A DNA stretch of 43,135 nucleotides, from NCBI RefSeq assembly GCF_000876205.1, contig NZ_AWTT01000011.1:1-43135 (forward strand), written 5' to 3'. A model generated the notes under the pieces. It searched no databases and was not told the origin of the DNA. It worked only from the letters and a program-made list of their open reading frames with translations. Below are positions 1 to 8,101 of the stretch, in pieces. The stretch comes from Paucilactobacillus wasatchensis. GTDB lineage: Bacteria > Bacillota > Bacilli > Lactobacillales > Lactobacillaceae. Position numbers and translations under genes: made by a program. Position 1 is the first letter of the stretch, and each line of letters starts with the position of its first letter.

Positions 1-36
1 CCCAGGACAAGTAATTCACTTGTCCTGGGGTTTTTG
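1..36 (+). terminator. Rho-independent terminator at left edge
   Basis: A perfect 12-bp stem (CCCAGGACAAGT / ACTTGTCCTGGG) with an AATTC loop is followed by GTTTTT on the + strand. It would end a + strand gene lying left of the window. It may also stop pepF, whose stop codon is about 40 bases away on the other strand, but the T-tract needed for that direction would lie outside the window. Confidence 0.8.
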
Positions 37-67
37 GGCTTACACCACGGAGTCAAATCGTGGCTGC

Positions 68-1876
68 TCACGCTCTTAATAATTGTTCAATCTGATCCAA
101 TCTTTGTTCAAACACGCCAAAGGCACGGACTAAATACTGATCATTTGTCATATCGACGCCTGCCTGTTTTAAAATTTCAATTGGATAGTCAGAACCACCC
201 GCCCTTAGAAATGTTTGATACTTTTCCAAGGCGTCTTCGTCATGCTGCCAAACACCTTGTGACAATGCTGTTGCTGCCGCCCAGGATGTTGCGTACTGAT
301 AAACATAGTAGTTCATATAAAAATGTGGTACATATGCCCAGCTTTGCGTTCTTGTGCCAGACTCGGTCACTGCTGGACCGTAATACTTATTCACCAGCTC
401 ACCATTCAATTGATCTAAATAATCGGCCGTTAATGCCTGTCCATTTTGTTCGGCCTGATAAGCTTGATGTTCAAATTCAGCAAACTGGGTTTGCCGATAA
501 ATGGTGCCCACAAAGCCTGAGATCGATTGCTCTAAAATAAAAATCAACGCCTGCTTATTGTCCGCATATTTTTTGAGTAAATAGTCTGTCAAAATATTTT
601 CGTTAAACGTTGATGCAACTTCAGCTAAAAAGATCGGTGCATCGGCATACTCTGAAGGTTGCTTTTTTTGTGAAAAGTAACTATGCATTGCATGGCCAGA
701 TTCATGGGCCAACACATATGTGCTATACAATTTATCCGTCCAGTTCAATAAAATAAATGGATTAGCAGTATACACACTTATTTGATAGCCACCTGATCGT
801 TTGCCTTTATTTTCTGCAGCATCAATCCAACGCTGATCAAATTCCTGCTTTAACCCAGCAACATATTCCGGCCCTAACACCGATAGTGCATCCAGCGTCA
901 TTGCTTTACCTTCAGCAAAAGTGGTCTTCAATAAATCCTGACCCGCTATTGGCACATTGATATCATACTTATAAAACGGATCTAACTGCATAATTTCTTT
1001 TTTCAGGGCATACCAGCGATGAACCAACGGCAAATGCTCATTAACACTTTTAACCAGTGTATCGTAAACACTTTCTGGAATTTGTTCACCACTCAACGCA
1101 GCTGCTCGACCACTGTCAAAATGACGAACTTCCGCCTGCATGTTTTGTGAGCTAATAAAACTGTTTAATGTCTGAGCAAAGGTATTGCGCAAGTTATGAT
1201 ATGGTTTTTCGTACGCCAGCGTGGCTTCACGGCGGACATTCCGATTTTGAGATTCTGTAAACTGGCTCCGGTTACCATGTGTGAGTGGCACTTGATTGCC
1301 ATTGTCGTCATGAACTAGTCCAAAATCTAAATCAGCATCGTTCAGCGTATTATAAATATCATCAGCTGCATCCAACGCTTTCCCGGCACGACCAAGCAAT
1401 TGCTCTTCTTTATCCGATAAAATATGTGCCTTTTGTTGGCGAATTTTAGTTAGCATAAACTTAAATTCAGTTAACTGTGGTTCGGTTGCATAGAATTTTG
1501 TTAGCTGCGCCTCATCAATGGCCACAATTTCAGGTTCCAAGAAGGCCGTCTGTGCACTAATCCTGCTAAGCGTATTGGCTACTTCACCATACAAACTAAC
1601 TGCTTGTGCCTGGGTTGTATCACTATCACGTCGTAAAAATCCGTACACAAATTCGCGCTCTAATTCTTCATTAATCCTTTTTTCTGCTTGTAATGCAGCT
1701 AGTAAATTAGCTGCACTTTGCCCAACTTTGCCCTGCAACTGCGTAAATTCATTTACCCGCAGAATTGTTTGTTGTAGTGCCGCTTTCATTGCATCATCAG
1801 ATTCAAATAATAACTTCAAATTCCATTTTAATTGTTCAGGTACCTGGTCACGCGGTAATAATTTTTCTGTTGCCAA
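68..1876 (-). CDS. pepF: Oligoendopeptidase F (M3 zinc peptidase)
   Basis: Cytoplasmic zinc metallopeptidase that trims medium-length oligopeptides, part of the peptide-use system of lactic acid bacteria. About 602 residues, the usual PepF length. The HExxH zinc site is HESGH at about residues 391-395, and the third ligand is probably Glu 419 in AEVASTFNE. The C-terminal SWAYVPHFY...YQYATSWA block is typical of M3B enzymes. A longer frame begins with GTG at 1885, but the Shine-Dalgarno AAGGGG sits directly against that GTG. The in-frame TTG at 1876 has proper 8-nt spacing and is preferred. The SD overlaps the stop codon of the upstream symporter gene, so the two genes are cotranscribed and probably translationally coupled. 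Confidence 0.93.
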   Translation of the reverse strand: MATEKLLPRDQVPEQLKWNLKLLFESDDAMKAALQQTILRVNEFTQLQGKVGQSAANLLAALQAEKRINEELEREFVYGFLRRDSDTTQAQAVSLYGEVANTLSRISAQTAFLEPEIVAIDEAQLTKFYATEPQLTEFKFMLTKIRQQKAHILSDKEEQLLGRAGKALDAADDIYNTLNDADLDFGLVHDDNGNQVPLTHGNRSQFTESQNRNVRREATLAYEKPYHNLRNTFAQTLNSFISSQNMQAEVRHFDSGRAAALSGEQIPESVYDTLVKSVNEHLPLVHRWYALKKEIMQLDPFYKYDINVPIAGQDLLKTTFAEGKAMTLDALSVLGPEYVAGLKQEFDQRWIDAAENKGKRSGGYQISVYTANPFILLNWTDKLYSTYVLAHESGHAMHSYFSQKKQPSEYADAPIFLAEVASTFNENILTDYLLKKYADNKQALIFILEQSISGFVGTIYRQTQFAEFEHQAYQAEQNGQALTADYLDQLNGELVNKYYGPAVTESGTRTQSWAYVPHFYMNYYVYQYATSWAAATALSQGVWQHDEDALEKYQTFLRAGGSDYPIEILKQAGVDMTNDQYLVRAFGVFEQRLDQIEQLLRA

Positions 1877-1888
1877 TGCTTGCACCCC

Positions 1889-3163
1889 TTACGACTTAAT
1901 TTCAGCCAAATACTGTTCGCTCTTGGCCTCATCAAACTCATTTTCTGATTTACCAATTACCATGGTTGCCAGTGAATTACCAACCACGTTAACTGCCGTC
2001 CGCCCCATATCTACAAAGCGGTCAATACCGGCAATAAACGTTAAGCCAGACATTGGCACCCCAATCGTGGAAACAGTTGCTAACAACACCACAAAAGAAG
2101 CTCCAGGCACGCCGGCCATTCCTTTTGAAGTGATCATCAATACAACTAACAACGTGATTTGGTGACCTAATGTCAGGTGGATACCGTAAGCCTGTGCTAA
2201 AAATAAGGCAGCTAATGATTGATAGATGGCAGAACCATCTAAATTAAAGGTATAACCAGTTGGAATTACGAAGGAGACAATCCCTTTGCTAACACCATAT
2301 TTTTGCATTTTATCCATTAACCGGGGAAGCGTTGCCTCTGAACTAGCAGTTGAAAATGCGATTCCGATCTCTTCTTTAATGACATCCATTAAAGCCCAGA
2401 ACTTGAAGCCGAAAATACGGGCGACAATTCCCATGATTACAACCACAAAAATAATCATTGTGCCATAAGCAATTAACACGAATAATCCCAATGGTGCTAG
2501 TGCACTAAAGCCCATTTCACCAACGGTCATTCCAATTAGGCCAAACACTCCAATTGGCGCAAACTTCATCACCCAATTAGTGACCTTAAACATTACTTCT
2601 GAAGTAGCCTGCAAAAAATCAATAACAATTTGGCCACGTTTGCCAATTGCGGCAGTTCCTAAACCAAAAAATACTGAGAAAAAAATTACTGGCATCATAT
2701 CACCAGTGGAAAGAGCTTTAAAAAAGTTGGTTGGGATAATGCCCATAATCGTATCCCAAATTCCAGTGTGTGAAGCTGATTTAGCTGTACTCATGTATTG
2801 TGAAATATCAGTACTTTGTAACTGATGAATATCAATAAATGTCCCCGGGTGGGTAATATTACCAATCACTAACCCTAGTGCAATTGCGACGGTGGTCATT
2901 ACTTCAAAATAAATTAAAGTTTTGCCACCAATCCGGCCCAATTTATGAATATCACCCATGTTAGCAATCCCAACTGTTAAACAGGAAACAACAATTGGCA
3001 GTACAATCATCTGAATTAAACTGATGAACATCGTCCCCAAGTTTTGCATCACCGTGATTGCTGCTTTATTATGATAAAAAATTCCTCCCGCAATAATACC
3101 TAAAACTAAGCCAATCACGATTTGCCAGCCTAAGCTGAGCCGTGTAAAGCGATAATGTTTCAT
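1889..3163 (-). CDS. Dicarboxylate/amino acid:cation symporter (DAACS family)
   Basis: Membrane symporter of the glutamate/aspartate transporter family (GltP/GltT-like). 424 residues with hydrophobic segments throughout. Family hallmarks are a serine-rich hairpin (STASSEATLP), the NLDGSAIYQ motif, and the GVPGASFVVLLATV and AGIDRFVDMGRTAVNVVGNS blocks of the substrate and cation site. Glutamate or aspartate is the likely substrate, but serine/threonine or cystine relatives cannot be excluded by eye. The longest frame starts with TTG at 3172, one base from GGAGG. The ATG at 3163 has a 10-nt spacer and is chosen. It is the first gene of a two-gene unit with pepF. Confidence 0.88.
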   Translation of the reverse strand: MKHYRFTRLSLGWQIVIGLVLGIIAGGIFYHNKAAITVMQNLGTMFISLIQMIVLPIVVSCLTVGIANMGDIHKLGRIGGKTLIYFEVMTTVAIALGLVIGNITHPGTFIDIHQLQSTDISQYMSTAKSASHTGIWDTIMGIIPTNFFKALSTGDMMPVIFFSVFFGLGTAAIGKRGQIVIDFLQATSEVMFKVTNWVMKFAPIGVFGLIGMTVGEMGFSALAPLGLFVLIAYGTMIIFVVVIMGIVARIFGFKFWALMDVIKEEIGIAFSTASSEATLPRLMDKMQKYGVSKGIVSFVIPTGYTFNLDGSAIYQSLAALFLAQAYGIHLTLGHQITLLVVLMITSKGMAGVPGASFVVLLATVSTIGVPMSGLTFIAGIDRFVDMGRTAVNVVGNSLATMVIGKSENEFDEAKSEQYLAEIKS

Positions 3164-3235
3164 CGTCTGCAATCCTCCTCATAAAATTTTAATAAATCCA
3201 GTTTAGCACATTTAATCTGCTGCGGGTATTTTTGG

Positions 3236-3254
3236 TTGCATTTTTGTAATGCAA
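3236..3254. repeat. Short perfect inverted repeat, possible operator
   Basis: TTGCATT-TTTGT-AATGCAA is a perfect 7+5+7 dyad in the 357-bp gap between the symporter (-) and the alcohol dehydrogenase (+). No T-tract follows it, so it is more likely a protein site than a terminator. No known regulator is assigned. Confidence 0.35.
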
Positions 3255-3378
3255 TTGAAAACGTGCACTACCGCACAACTAAATTGTATTTCAAAATGAG
3301 ATAGATCTAATTACTCATTATCGCCATTTAGCAGAACACATTAATTGTCAATAACCTTTGCAAAACTCGCGCTTGCAA

Positions 3379-3395
3379 AATGTAAGTAATACATT
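3379..3395. repeat. Short perfect inverted repeat, possible operator
   Basis: AATGTA-AGTAA-TACATT, a 6+5+6 dyad about 130 bp upstream of the alcohol dehydrogenase start. It overlaps a second symmetric pair, TGTAA-N9-TTACA. The binding protein is unknown. Confidence 0.35.
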
Positions 3396-3433
3396 TACAA
3401 TAACGATGAATCAGAAAAATGGTGCCCCAATCA

Positions 3434-3462
3434 TTGCCAATTTTAGCTCGAATAATTTTATT
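3434..3462 (+). promoter_or_regulatory. Candidate sigma-A promoter of the alcohol dehydrogenase
   Basis: TTGCCA, 17 bp, TTTATT (4/6 match to TATAAT) ends about 58 bp before the ATG. The predicted start of transcription lies just upstream of the Rex-like dyad. The -10 match is modest. Confidence 0.35.
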
Positions 3463-3475
3463 TTTTTGGCATTGA

Positions 3476-3495
3476 TTGTGAATTATTTTTCAAAC
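3476..3495 (+). promoter_or_regulatory. Rex-like redox operator
   Basis: TTGTGAA-TTATTT-TTCAAAC matches 12 of 14 fixed positions of the Rex consensus TTGTGAA-N6-TTCACAA. It lies between the candidate promoter and the ribosome binding site (GGAGGG at 3508-3513). Rex represses alcohol dehydrogenase genes in many Firmicutes when NADH/NAD+ is low, which fits the gene downstream. No rex gene is in the window. Confidence 0.45.
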
Positions 3496-3520
3496 AACTT
3501 TATCTCTGGAGGGATTACTT

Positions 3521-4687
3521 ATGGTAGAACCAAACACAGATTTCATGATGCCAAACGTCAACTTTTTTGGACCCGGTGTGATTAAGAAAATTGGTGATCG
3601 TGCCAAAATCTTGGGCATGAAAAAGCCATTGATCGTTACTGACAAATTTTTACGCAACATGGAAAATGGTCCCGTTAAACAAACTGAAGCTTCATTGAAG
3701 ACAGCGGGCGTTGACTATGTATTTTATGATAACGTCGAGCCAAATCCTAAGGTTCGCAACGTCCAAGAAGGCAAAAAAGTTTATCTTGATAGCGGTTGTG
3801 ACAGTATTATTTCTGTTGGTGGTGGCTCATCACATGACTGCGCCAAGGGAATTGGCATTGTCTTAACCAATGGTGATGACATCACTAAGCTTGCTGGAAT
3901 CGATACACTTGATAACCCACTGCCACCACTGTTAGCCGTCAACACAACTGCTGGCACTGCCAGTGAAATTACCCGTCATACTGTTATTACTAACGAAGAA
4001 ACTAAGTTAAAGTTCGTTGTTATTTCTTGGCGTAACGTTCCACTAGTTTCATTCAATGATCCTTTGTTAATGCTCGAAGTTCCTAAACGAATGACAGCTG
4101 CAACCGGAATGGATGCTTTGACTCACTGCGTTGAATCGTATGTTTCAACGCATCGTAACGACATCACTGATGCCCAAGCAATTCAAGGAATTAAAATTAT
4201 CAGCAAGTACTTACCACAAGCATATGCTGATGGTCACAATGTTGAAGCTCGAACAAAAATGGCAGAAGCATCACTACTAGCTGGAATGGCATTTAATAAT
4301 GCTGATCTGGGTTACGTTCATGCAATGGCTCATCAATTGGGCGGTCAATATGATGCTCCCCATGGCGAATGTTGTGCTTCATTGATGCCAACAGTTGAAC
4401 AATGGAACATGATTTCTGCACCGGAACGATTCGCTGATATTGCTCGCTTTATGGGTGAAAAAGTTGATGGCTTAAATGTTTGGGATGCTGCTCAAAAAGC
4501 CATCGATGCACTTGAACGAATCTCAAAACAAGTTGGTATTCGCACAGTGAAGGAATTAGGAGCTAAGCCAGAAGATTTTGAATTGTTAGCTAAAAATGCA
4601 CTCAAAGATGGTAACGCCGGTTCTAACCCTCGAATTGGTAATGAACAAGACGTTATCGATTTATTCACCACTGCTTACAATAAATAA
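3521..4687 (+). CDS. Iron-containing (group III) alcohol dehydrogenase
   Basis: NAD(H)-dependent alcohol/aldehyde oxidoreductase, 388 residues, closest in feel to 1,3-propanediol dehydrogenase and Bacillus methanol dehydrogenase. The NAD motif GGGSSHDCAKG is at about residues 100-110. The metal ligands are all present: Asp198 (ATGMDAL), His202 (LTHC), His267 (YVHAMAH) and His281 (APHGEC). The start is set by GGAGGG with a 7-nt spacer. Monocistronic: own upstream region with a Rex-like site, and a strong terminator after it. Likely role is reoxidising NADH by reducing an aldehyde during fermentation. The true substrate (ethanal, 3-hydroxypropanal or another) cannot be read from the sequence. 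Confidence 0.9.
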   Translation: MVEPNTDFMMPNVNFFGPGVIKKIGDRAKILGMKKPLIVTDKFLRNMENGPVKQTEASLKTAGVDYVFYDNVEPNPKVRNVQEGKKVYLDSGCDSIISVGGGSSHDCAKGIGIVLTNGDDITKLAGIDTLDNPLPPLLAVNTTAGTASEITRHTVITNEETKLKFVVISWRNVPLVSFNDPLLMLEVPKRMTAATGMDALTHCVESYVSTHRNDITDAQAIQGIKIISKYLPQAYADGHNVEARTKMAEASLLAGMAFNNADLGYVHAMAHQLGGQYDAPHGECCASLMPTVEQWNMISAPERFADIARFMGEKVDGLNVWDAAQKAIDALERISKQVGIRTVKELGAKPEDFELLAKNALKDGNAGSNPRIGNEQDVIDLFTTAYNK

Positions 4688-4690
4688 TAT

Positions 4691-4719
4691 TTTTATCATT
4701 TCGATAACGATTGATAAAA
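4691..4719. repeat. Hairpin after the alcohol dehydrogenase
   Basis: TTTTATCA ... TGATAAAA, a perfect 8-bp dyad with a nested TCG-ATAA-CGA, directly after the stop codon and before the GC-richer terminator. It may be an mRNA 3' end structure or a regulator site. No function is assigned. Confidence 0.3.
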
Positions 4720-4723
4720 GTGC

Positions 4724-4764
4724 AAACACGTGTGATTCGTTCGCTGAATCAGCACGTGTTTTTG
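4724..4764 (+). terminator. Rho-independent terminator
   Basis: AAACACGTG-TGATTC pairs with GAATCA-GCACGTGTTT around a 7-nt loop, with one bulged base, followed by TTTTTG. It ends the alcohol dehydrogenase transcript. Confidence 0.85.
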
Positions 4765-4850
4765 TATTATTTAACATGCAATTTTTTAGTCTTTTGTCGC
4801 TGATAGTGCTATTCTTTAGCTAGTATTATTACTCGAGGAGGAGTTATCTC

Positions 4851-5519
4851 ATGACTTTAGCACACGAATGCGTTTCATTAGTTCCGCTTTTCGCACAATT
4901 AACCCACGCTGATAAAGATACGATTGAATCAATCGTTCATCAGCACCATTATCAGCCCGGAGAAACTATTTTTGCGGCTGGCGATTCATTAGATGCTTTG
5001 ATGATCATTGCTAGCGGCCAAGTTAAAGTTTATCAATTGGCCGAAAATGGTCGTGAACAGCTCCTTTATTTATTAAAGACTGGTGATTTTGAAGGCGAAT
5101 CTGCTCTTTTCTCACAAACCAACCGTCAATCATTTGGTGAAGCACTATTGCCAACTGCGATTTGCCAAATCGAGCGTAGTGACTTTCAGAAACTGATGCA
5201 AAAGTACCCTAGCATTAGCATTAATTTGTTAAACGAATTTGGTAACCGCCTATCTAAGTTAGAAAAGCGAACAACCCAGGCCACAACCTCCTCGATTGAA
5301 TCTCGACTGGCTGACTATTTGGTAGAAACAGCCGCCGGACTAAAAGTCACTTCATTTAAATTACCACTGAAGAAAAAGGATTTAGCCACATACTTGGGCA
5401 CCACACCAGAAACGATCAGCCGCAAACTAAAAGAATTTGAGGACCAAGGCTTAATCATTCAAGGTGGCGGCAAAAAGATTACCATTGAAGATAGTGATGC
5501 TTTAGCATTAATTAATTAA
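4851..5519 (+). CDS. flp: FLP-type Crp/Fnr family transcription regulator
   Basis: Cytoplasmic DNA-binding regulator of 222 residues: N-terminal cyclic-nucleotide-fold sensor (about 20-130), dimer helix (about 115-145) and C-terminal winged helix (about 150-215). The recognition helix TTPETISRKLKEF holds the E-x-x-S-R pattern of FNR-type proteins that read TTGAT-like half sites. There is no FNR cysteine cluster. There are only two cysteines, Cys7 and Cys105. This recalls the Lactobacillus casei FLP protein, where two cysteines form a reversible disulfide that changes DNA binding. The start is set by GAGGAGGAG about 8 nt upstream. It sits next to the Rex-box alcohol dehydrogenase, suggesting a redox or oxygen theme, but its targets are not visible here. 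Confidence 0.85.
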   Translation: MTLAHECVSLVPLFAQLTHADKDTIESIVHQHHYQPGETIFAAGDSLDALMIIASGQVKVYQLAENGREQLLYLLKTGDFEGESALFSQTNRQSFGEALLPTAICQIERSDFQKLMQKYPSISINLLNEFGNRLSKLEKRTTQATTSSIESRLADYLVETAAGLKVTSFKLPLKKKDLATYLGTTPETISRKLKEFEDQGLIIQGGGKKITIEDSDALALIN

Positions 5520-5550
5520 AATGTGAATGATAACAATCGTAACCAGAAAG

Positions 5551-5592
5551 AGGCTGGACAAAAACTATGTTTTTTGTCCAGCCCCTATTTTT
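5551..5592 (+). terminator. Terminator between convergent genes
   Basis: GGCTGGACAAAAA / TTTTTGTCCAGCC, a 13-bp stem, followed by CCTATTTTTT on the + strand. It ends the FLP gene. It may also serve the convergent gene, whose stop codon is at 5592, though the T-tract on that side is poor. Confidence 0.85.
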
Positions 5593-6608
5593 TAATTAAA
5601 CGGTCCAACCAGTACTAACTTGCCGACCATCTTGTTGGCTTCCACTTGTTCATGAGCTTGCTGTAACGTGGTTGTTGAAATTGAATTAATCGTTTGCGTC
5701 CTGGTTGAAGCAACTGCTCCACTATCTAATAATTTTGCCAGGTCAGCTAAAATTTTTCCTTGAGATTCAACTTCAATTTCATATTTAGCCTTTGCAAACA
5801 TAAACTCCCAGTCAAAACTAGCAGCTTTGTCTTTTAGTTTGCCTAACGCCACAGGTTTACTTGTTTCCACGATTGATCCGACATGGCCCAATGGTCGCAC
5901 AAGTTTAGCAGCAACATCAAAATAGTTTTCCGTGGAATGAAGAATCATAATATCATCAATTTTGTCAGCGTACTGGTCACCTAATTGTTGCCATAAATCA
6001 TGGTGGTGGTTAACAACTAAATCGGCCCCCATTTTTGTAACCCATTCAACTGTTTCAGGGCGCGAGGCAGTGGCAATCACTTTAAAGCCAGCCCACTTAG
6101 CCAACTGAATTGCACTTGAGCCCACGCCACCAGCACCATTAATAATTAACATTGTCCGGCCCAAATTAGCCTGCGGTCCAAACTTAGCCTGAAACTTTTC
6201 GAAAATTAATTCATACGCCGTCAACATGGTCAATGGCATTGCGGCTGCATCAGCATCGGATAGTTTTTGTGGGGCTAAGCTCACCAGGCGTGCATCTACT
6301 AGTTGAAATTCCTGGTTAGAACCAGATCTTTGATTAGTACCAGCGTAGAAAACACGATCACCACGATGATATTCAGTCACCTTTGGCCCTACTGAATCAA
6401 TAATTCCAACTGCATCATAGCCTAAAATCTTCAATTGTGATTGCACCGCCGTTGCTTGGCGGACCTTTGTATCAACTGGATTGACTGATATAGCTGATAC
6501 TTTTACTAACAGATCGTCACCAGTTGGGACTGGCTTGGCCAGTTCAATTTCAGCAAATTGCTGAGATTTGGCTGAAGGTGCGCCTTCGTATATTCCAATT
6601 GCTTTCAT
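5592..6608 (-). CDS. Zinc-type alcohol dehydrogenase-like / quinone oxidoreductase (MDR superfamily)
   Basis: Medium-chain dehydrogenase/reductase of 338 residues. N-terminal GroES-like domain (about 1-130, with SVNPVDTKVR and GYDAVGIIDSVG). Rossmann domain with the dinucleotide motif INGAGGVGSSAIQLAKWAG near residues 156-174. The zinc-ligand cysteines of true alcohol dehydrogenases are absent, so it probably acts as an NAD(P)H-dependent quinone or enone reductase of the zinc-binding alcohol dehydrogenase-like family 1. The start has AAAGGAG with a 10-nt spacer. It is convergent with the FLP gene and has no operon partner. The physiological substrate is unknown. Confidence 0.85.
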   Translation of the reverse strand: MKAIGIYEGAPSAKSQQFAEIELAKPVPTGDDLLVKVSAISVNPVDTKVRQATAVQSQLKILGYDAVGIIDSVGPKVTEYHRGDRVFYAGTNQRSGSNQEFQLVDARLVSLAPQKLSDADAAAMPLTMLTAYELIFEKFQAKFGPQANLGRTMLIINGAGGVGSSAIQLAKWAGFKVIATASRPETVEWVTKMGADLVVNHHHDLWQQLGDQYADKIDDIMILHSTENYFDVAAKLVRPLGHVGSIVETSKPVALGKLKDKAASFDWEFMFAKAKYEIEVESQGKILADLAKLLDSGAVASTRTQTINSISTTTLQQAHEQVEANKMVGKLVLVGPFN

Positions 6609-6729
6609 TTTTTGATTGCTCCTTTGATTAGTTTGGGGATAGTTTACTACAAATTGAGCGAAAATTGGGTGAATGGGCTATAGTAATTTAATTTACTGGC
6701 TAAACAACTACATTAGCAATTAAACAAAA

Positions 6730-6785
6730 CTTTTACTTTTTGATTGATTGAACGTGTTCGGCAACCGCAGAAGTCTCCGTGTAAC
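6730..6785 (+). repeat. Direct repeat copy 1 (about 56 bp)
   Basis: Begins CTTTTACTTTTTGATTG and ends AGTCTCCGTGTAAC. It is repeated 78 bp downstream (6808-6864) with only a few changes. It is non-coding: the overlapping - strand frame is an artefact of the repeat. It lies in the 349-bp gap between two - strand genes. Confidence 0.85.
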
Positions 6786-6807
6786 AATATGATTCAAATA
6801 AGCAAGC

Positions 6808-6864
6808 CTTTTACTTTTTTTATTGATTGAACGTGTTCGACAACCGCAGAAGTCTCCGTGTAAC
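6808..6864 (+). repeat. Direct repeat copy 2 (about 57 bp)
   Basis: Near-identical to 6730-6785. The shared core is GATTGAACGTGTTCG then an ACAACCGC/GCAACCGC variant and AGAAGTCTCCGTGTAAC. This copy directly abuts the 21-bp hairpin at 6868-6917. A degenerate inverted copy lies on the other side of the hairpin, so copy 2 can extend that hairpin. Confidence 0.85.
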
Positions 6865-6867
6865 ATA

Positions 6868-6917
6868 AAAATAACGAGGATGGATGGCTGTAGTTCGCCA
6901 TCCATCCTCGTTATTTT
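6868..6917. terminator. Strong bidirectional terminator-like hairpin
   Basis: Perfect 21-bp stem (AAAATAACGAGGATGGATGGC and its complement) with an 8-nt loop. The arms end in TTATTTT in both directions, and on the - strand further T residues follow. It lies 41 bp after the stop codon of the DUF1002 gene and probably terminates it. Confidence 0.85.
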
Positions 6918-6950
6918 CACGTTACACTCCGACTTCTAGGCGCGGTTTCT
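6918..6950 (-). repeat. Degenerate inverted copy of the 56-bp repeat
   Basis: On the - strand this reads AACCGC-GCCT-AGAAGTC-GGAG-TGTAAC. Blocks AACCGC, AGAAGTC and TGTAAC match the 3' part of the two direct repeats in the same order, with short differing inserts. With copy 2 it can lengthen the central hairpin by three more paired blocks. Confidence 0.6.
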
Positions 6951-6957
6951 CACACTC

Positions 6958-7974
6958 CTAAAATATGCCCTCAAAGAACTCCACAATCCGCTGCCATACT
7001 CGCTGGAATATGTTGCCATATTTTGCCATTAATGCTTTTCCGTCCGCGCTATTGGCGAAGTCACCTAGTTTGGCCATCGCACTACCGACACTACCCTTTA
7101 ATGAACTCGCAACATTTTTCACGTTGCTAATATATGTTTTTGAAGTTGAGACCGGTGCTTTTTGTACTTGAATCAATGCATTGACGATCAGTACCTTTGA
7201 AGCTTCCGGCGTTTTGGAACTTAAGTTACTATTTGCTAGTGCTTTATCTAACATTTCACGTACTTCGGCCTTGGTGGCATATTCATTATCATTTTGCCGT
7301 TGTTTGGCTAAATCAGCAGATACAGTTCCAACCGCCGCCATCAATTTACCAGAATATGTTTTGTCACCACTATTTTGATCAATTGCTGATTGCGTTGCAT
7401 TTAGTACGCTATTGGCTGCTGTGGTATTCTCTGAGCTCAATGTAATTCCATCTGCTGCTAATGCTTTATAAACACCAGTTAACGCAGCCTGACCCGAAAC
7501 TGCTTTGTTAGCAGTCACAGTAATAATGATATCATTAACCCCTGCCATCGTTGCTACCATAGCATATTGTTGCGCTGTAACTTCAGTAATATTACTTTCA
7601 CCATTATATTTAACAATGTTTACCTTAACCCCAGCGCCAGAATCGGCTGGTGCCAAAGCAACTGAACTAATCATGGCTGAATCGGTGGTGCCACTCGAAC
7701 TAATGTATTGAGCATAATCAGTTGCTGTTGAAGTTAATGCTGTATAATTATCATTAGCACCCAGTGCACTGGCCACTGATGACCGGTCGCTGGAAGCTAA
7801 GCCAGCCCCATACACAACGTAGGGCTTCGATAGTGCTTGTGTTTGCACTGCAGAGCTGCTGCTAGTATCCGCTGTTGTATCCGCATAGGTAACAGTTGCC
7901 GTTGCTGCTGGGATTGCAACCGCACCAACTAGCACAAGTGCCAAGGTTAATGCAATTTTTTTGATAAATTTCAT
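6958..7974 (-). CDS. Secreted DUF1002 family protein
   Basis: 338-residue exported protein of unknown function. The N-terminus MKFIKKIALTLALVLVGAV followed by an AxA-like region around ATATVTYADT is a classic signal peptide. The mature part opens with KPYVVYGAGLASSDRSSVASALG, the typical start of DUF1002 proteins, and ends in an amphipathic WQRIVEFFEGIF tail. A longer frame starts at 7998, but it would translate the ribosome binding site itself (AGGAGG). The ATG at 7974 has AGGAGGTG with correct spacing. There is no sortase motif, lipobox or transmembrane anchor, so it is probably released or loosely wall-associated. Single gene with its own promoter and strong terminator. Confidence 0.85.
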   Translation of the reverse strand: MKFIKKIALTLALVLVGAVAIPAATATVTYADTTADTSSSSAVQTQALSKPYVVYGAGLASSDRSSVASALGANDNYTALTSTATDYAQYISSSGTTDSAMISSVALAPADSGAGVKVNIVKYNGESNITEVTAQQYAMVATMAGVNDIIITVTANKAVSGQAALTGVYKALAADGITLSSENTTAANSVLNATQSAIDQNSGDKTYSGKLMAAVGTVSADLAKQRQNDNEYATKAEVREMLDKALANSNLSSKTPEASKVLIVNALIQVQKAPVSTSKTYISNVKNVASSLKGSVGSAMAKLGDFANSADGKALMAKYGNIFQRVWQRIVEFFEGIF

Positions 7975-7999
7975 TGTGCACCTCCTAAAGTACTTCACT

Positions 8000-8008
8000 A
8001 TTTTACCA
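8000..8008 (-). promoter_or_regulatory. Extended -10 promoter of the DUF1002 gene
   Basis: On the - strand TGG-TAAAAT forms an extended -10 element about 26 bp before the ATG at 7974. No strong -35 box is visible, which is usual for extended -10 promoters. Confidence 0.45.
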
Positions 8009-8101
8009 TGGTCGCATACAAAACAAAATTAACGCCTAATTTTATTAATTAAAAGGCTAATTATTTAGCATTAATTTAATATTCATATTGAGGGGCAATT
8101 A

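Noticed and set aside
34-540. + strand ORF of 168 codons
   Set aside because: It lies entirely opposite pepF, has no ribosome binding site and no recognisable motif; shadow of a real gene.
1518-2165. + strand ORF of 215 codons
   Set aside because: Antisense to pepF and the symporter, Cys/Ser-rich shadow composition, no ribosome binding site.
6720-6920. - strand ORF of 66 codons over the repeat region
   Set aside because: It is made of the direct repeats and one arm of the terminator hairpin; no ribosome binding site.
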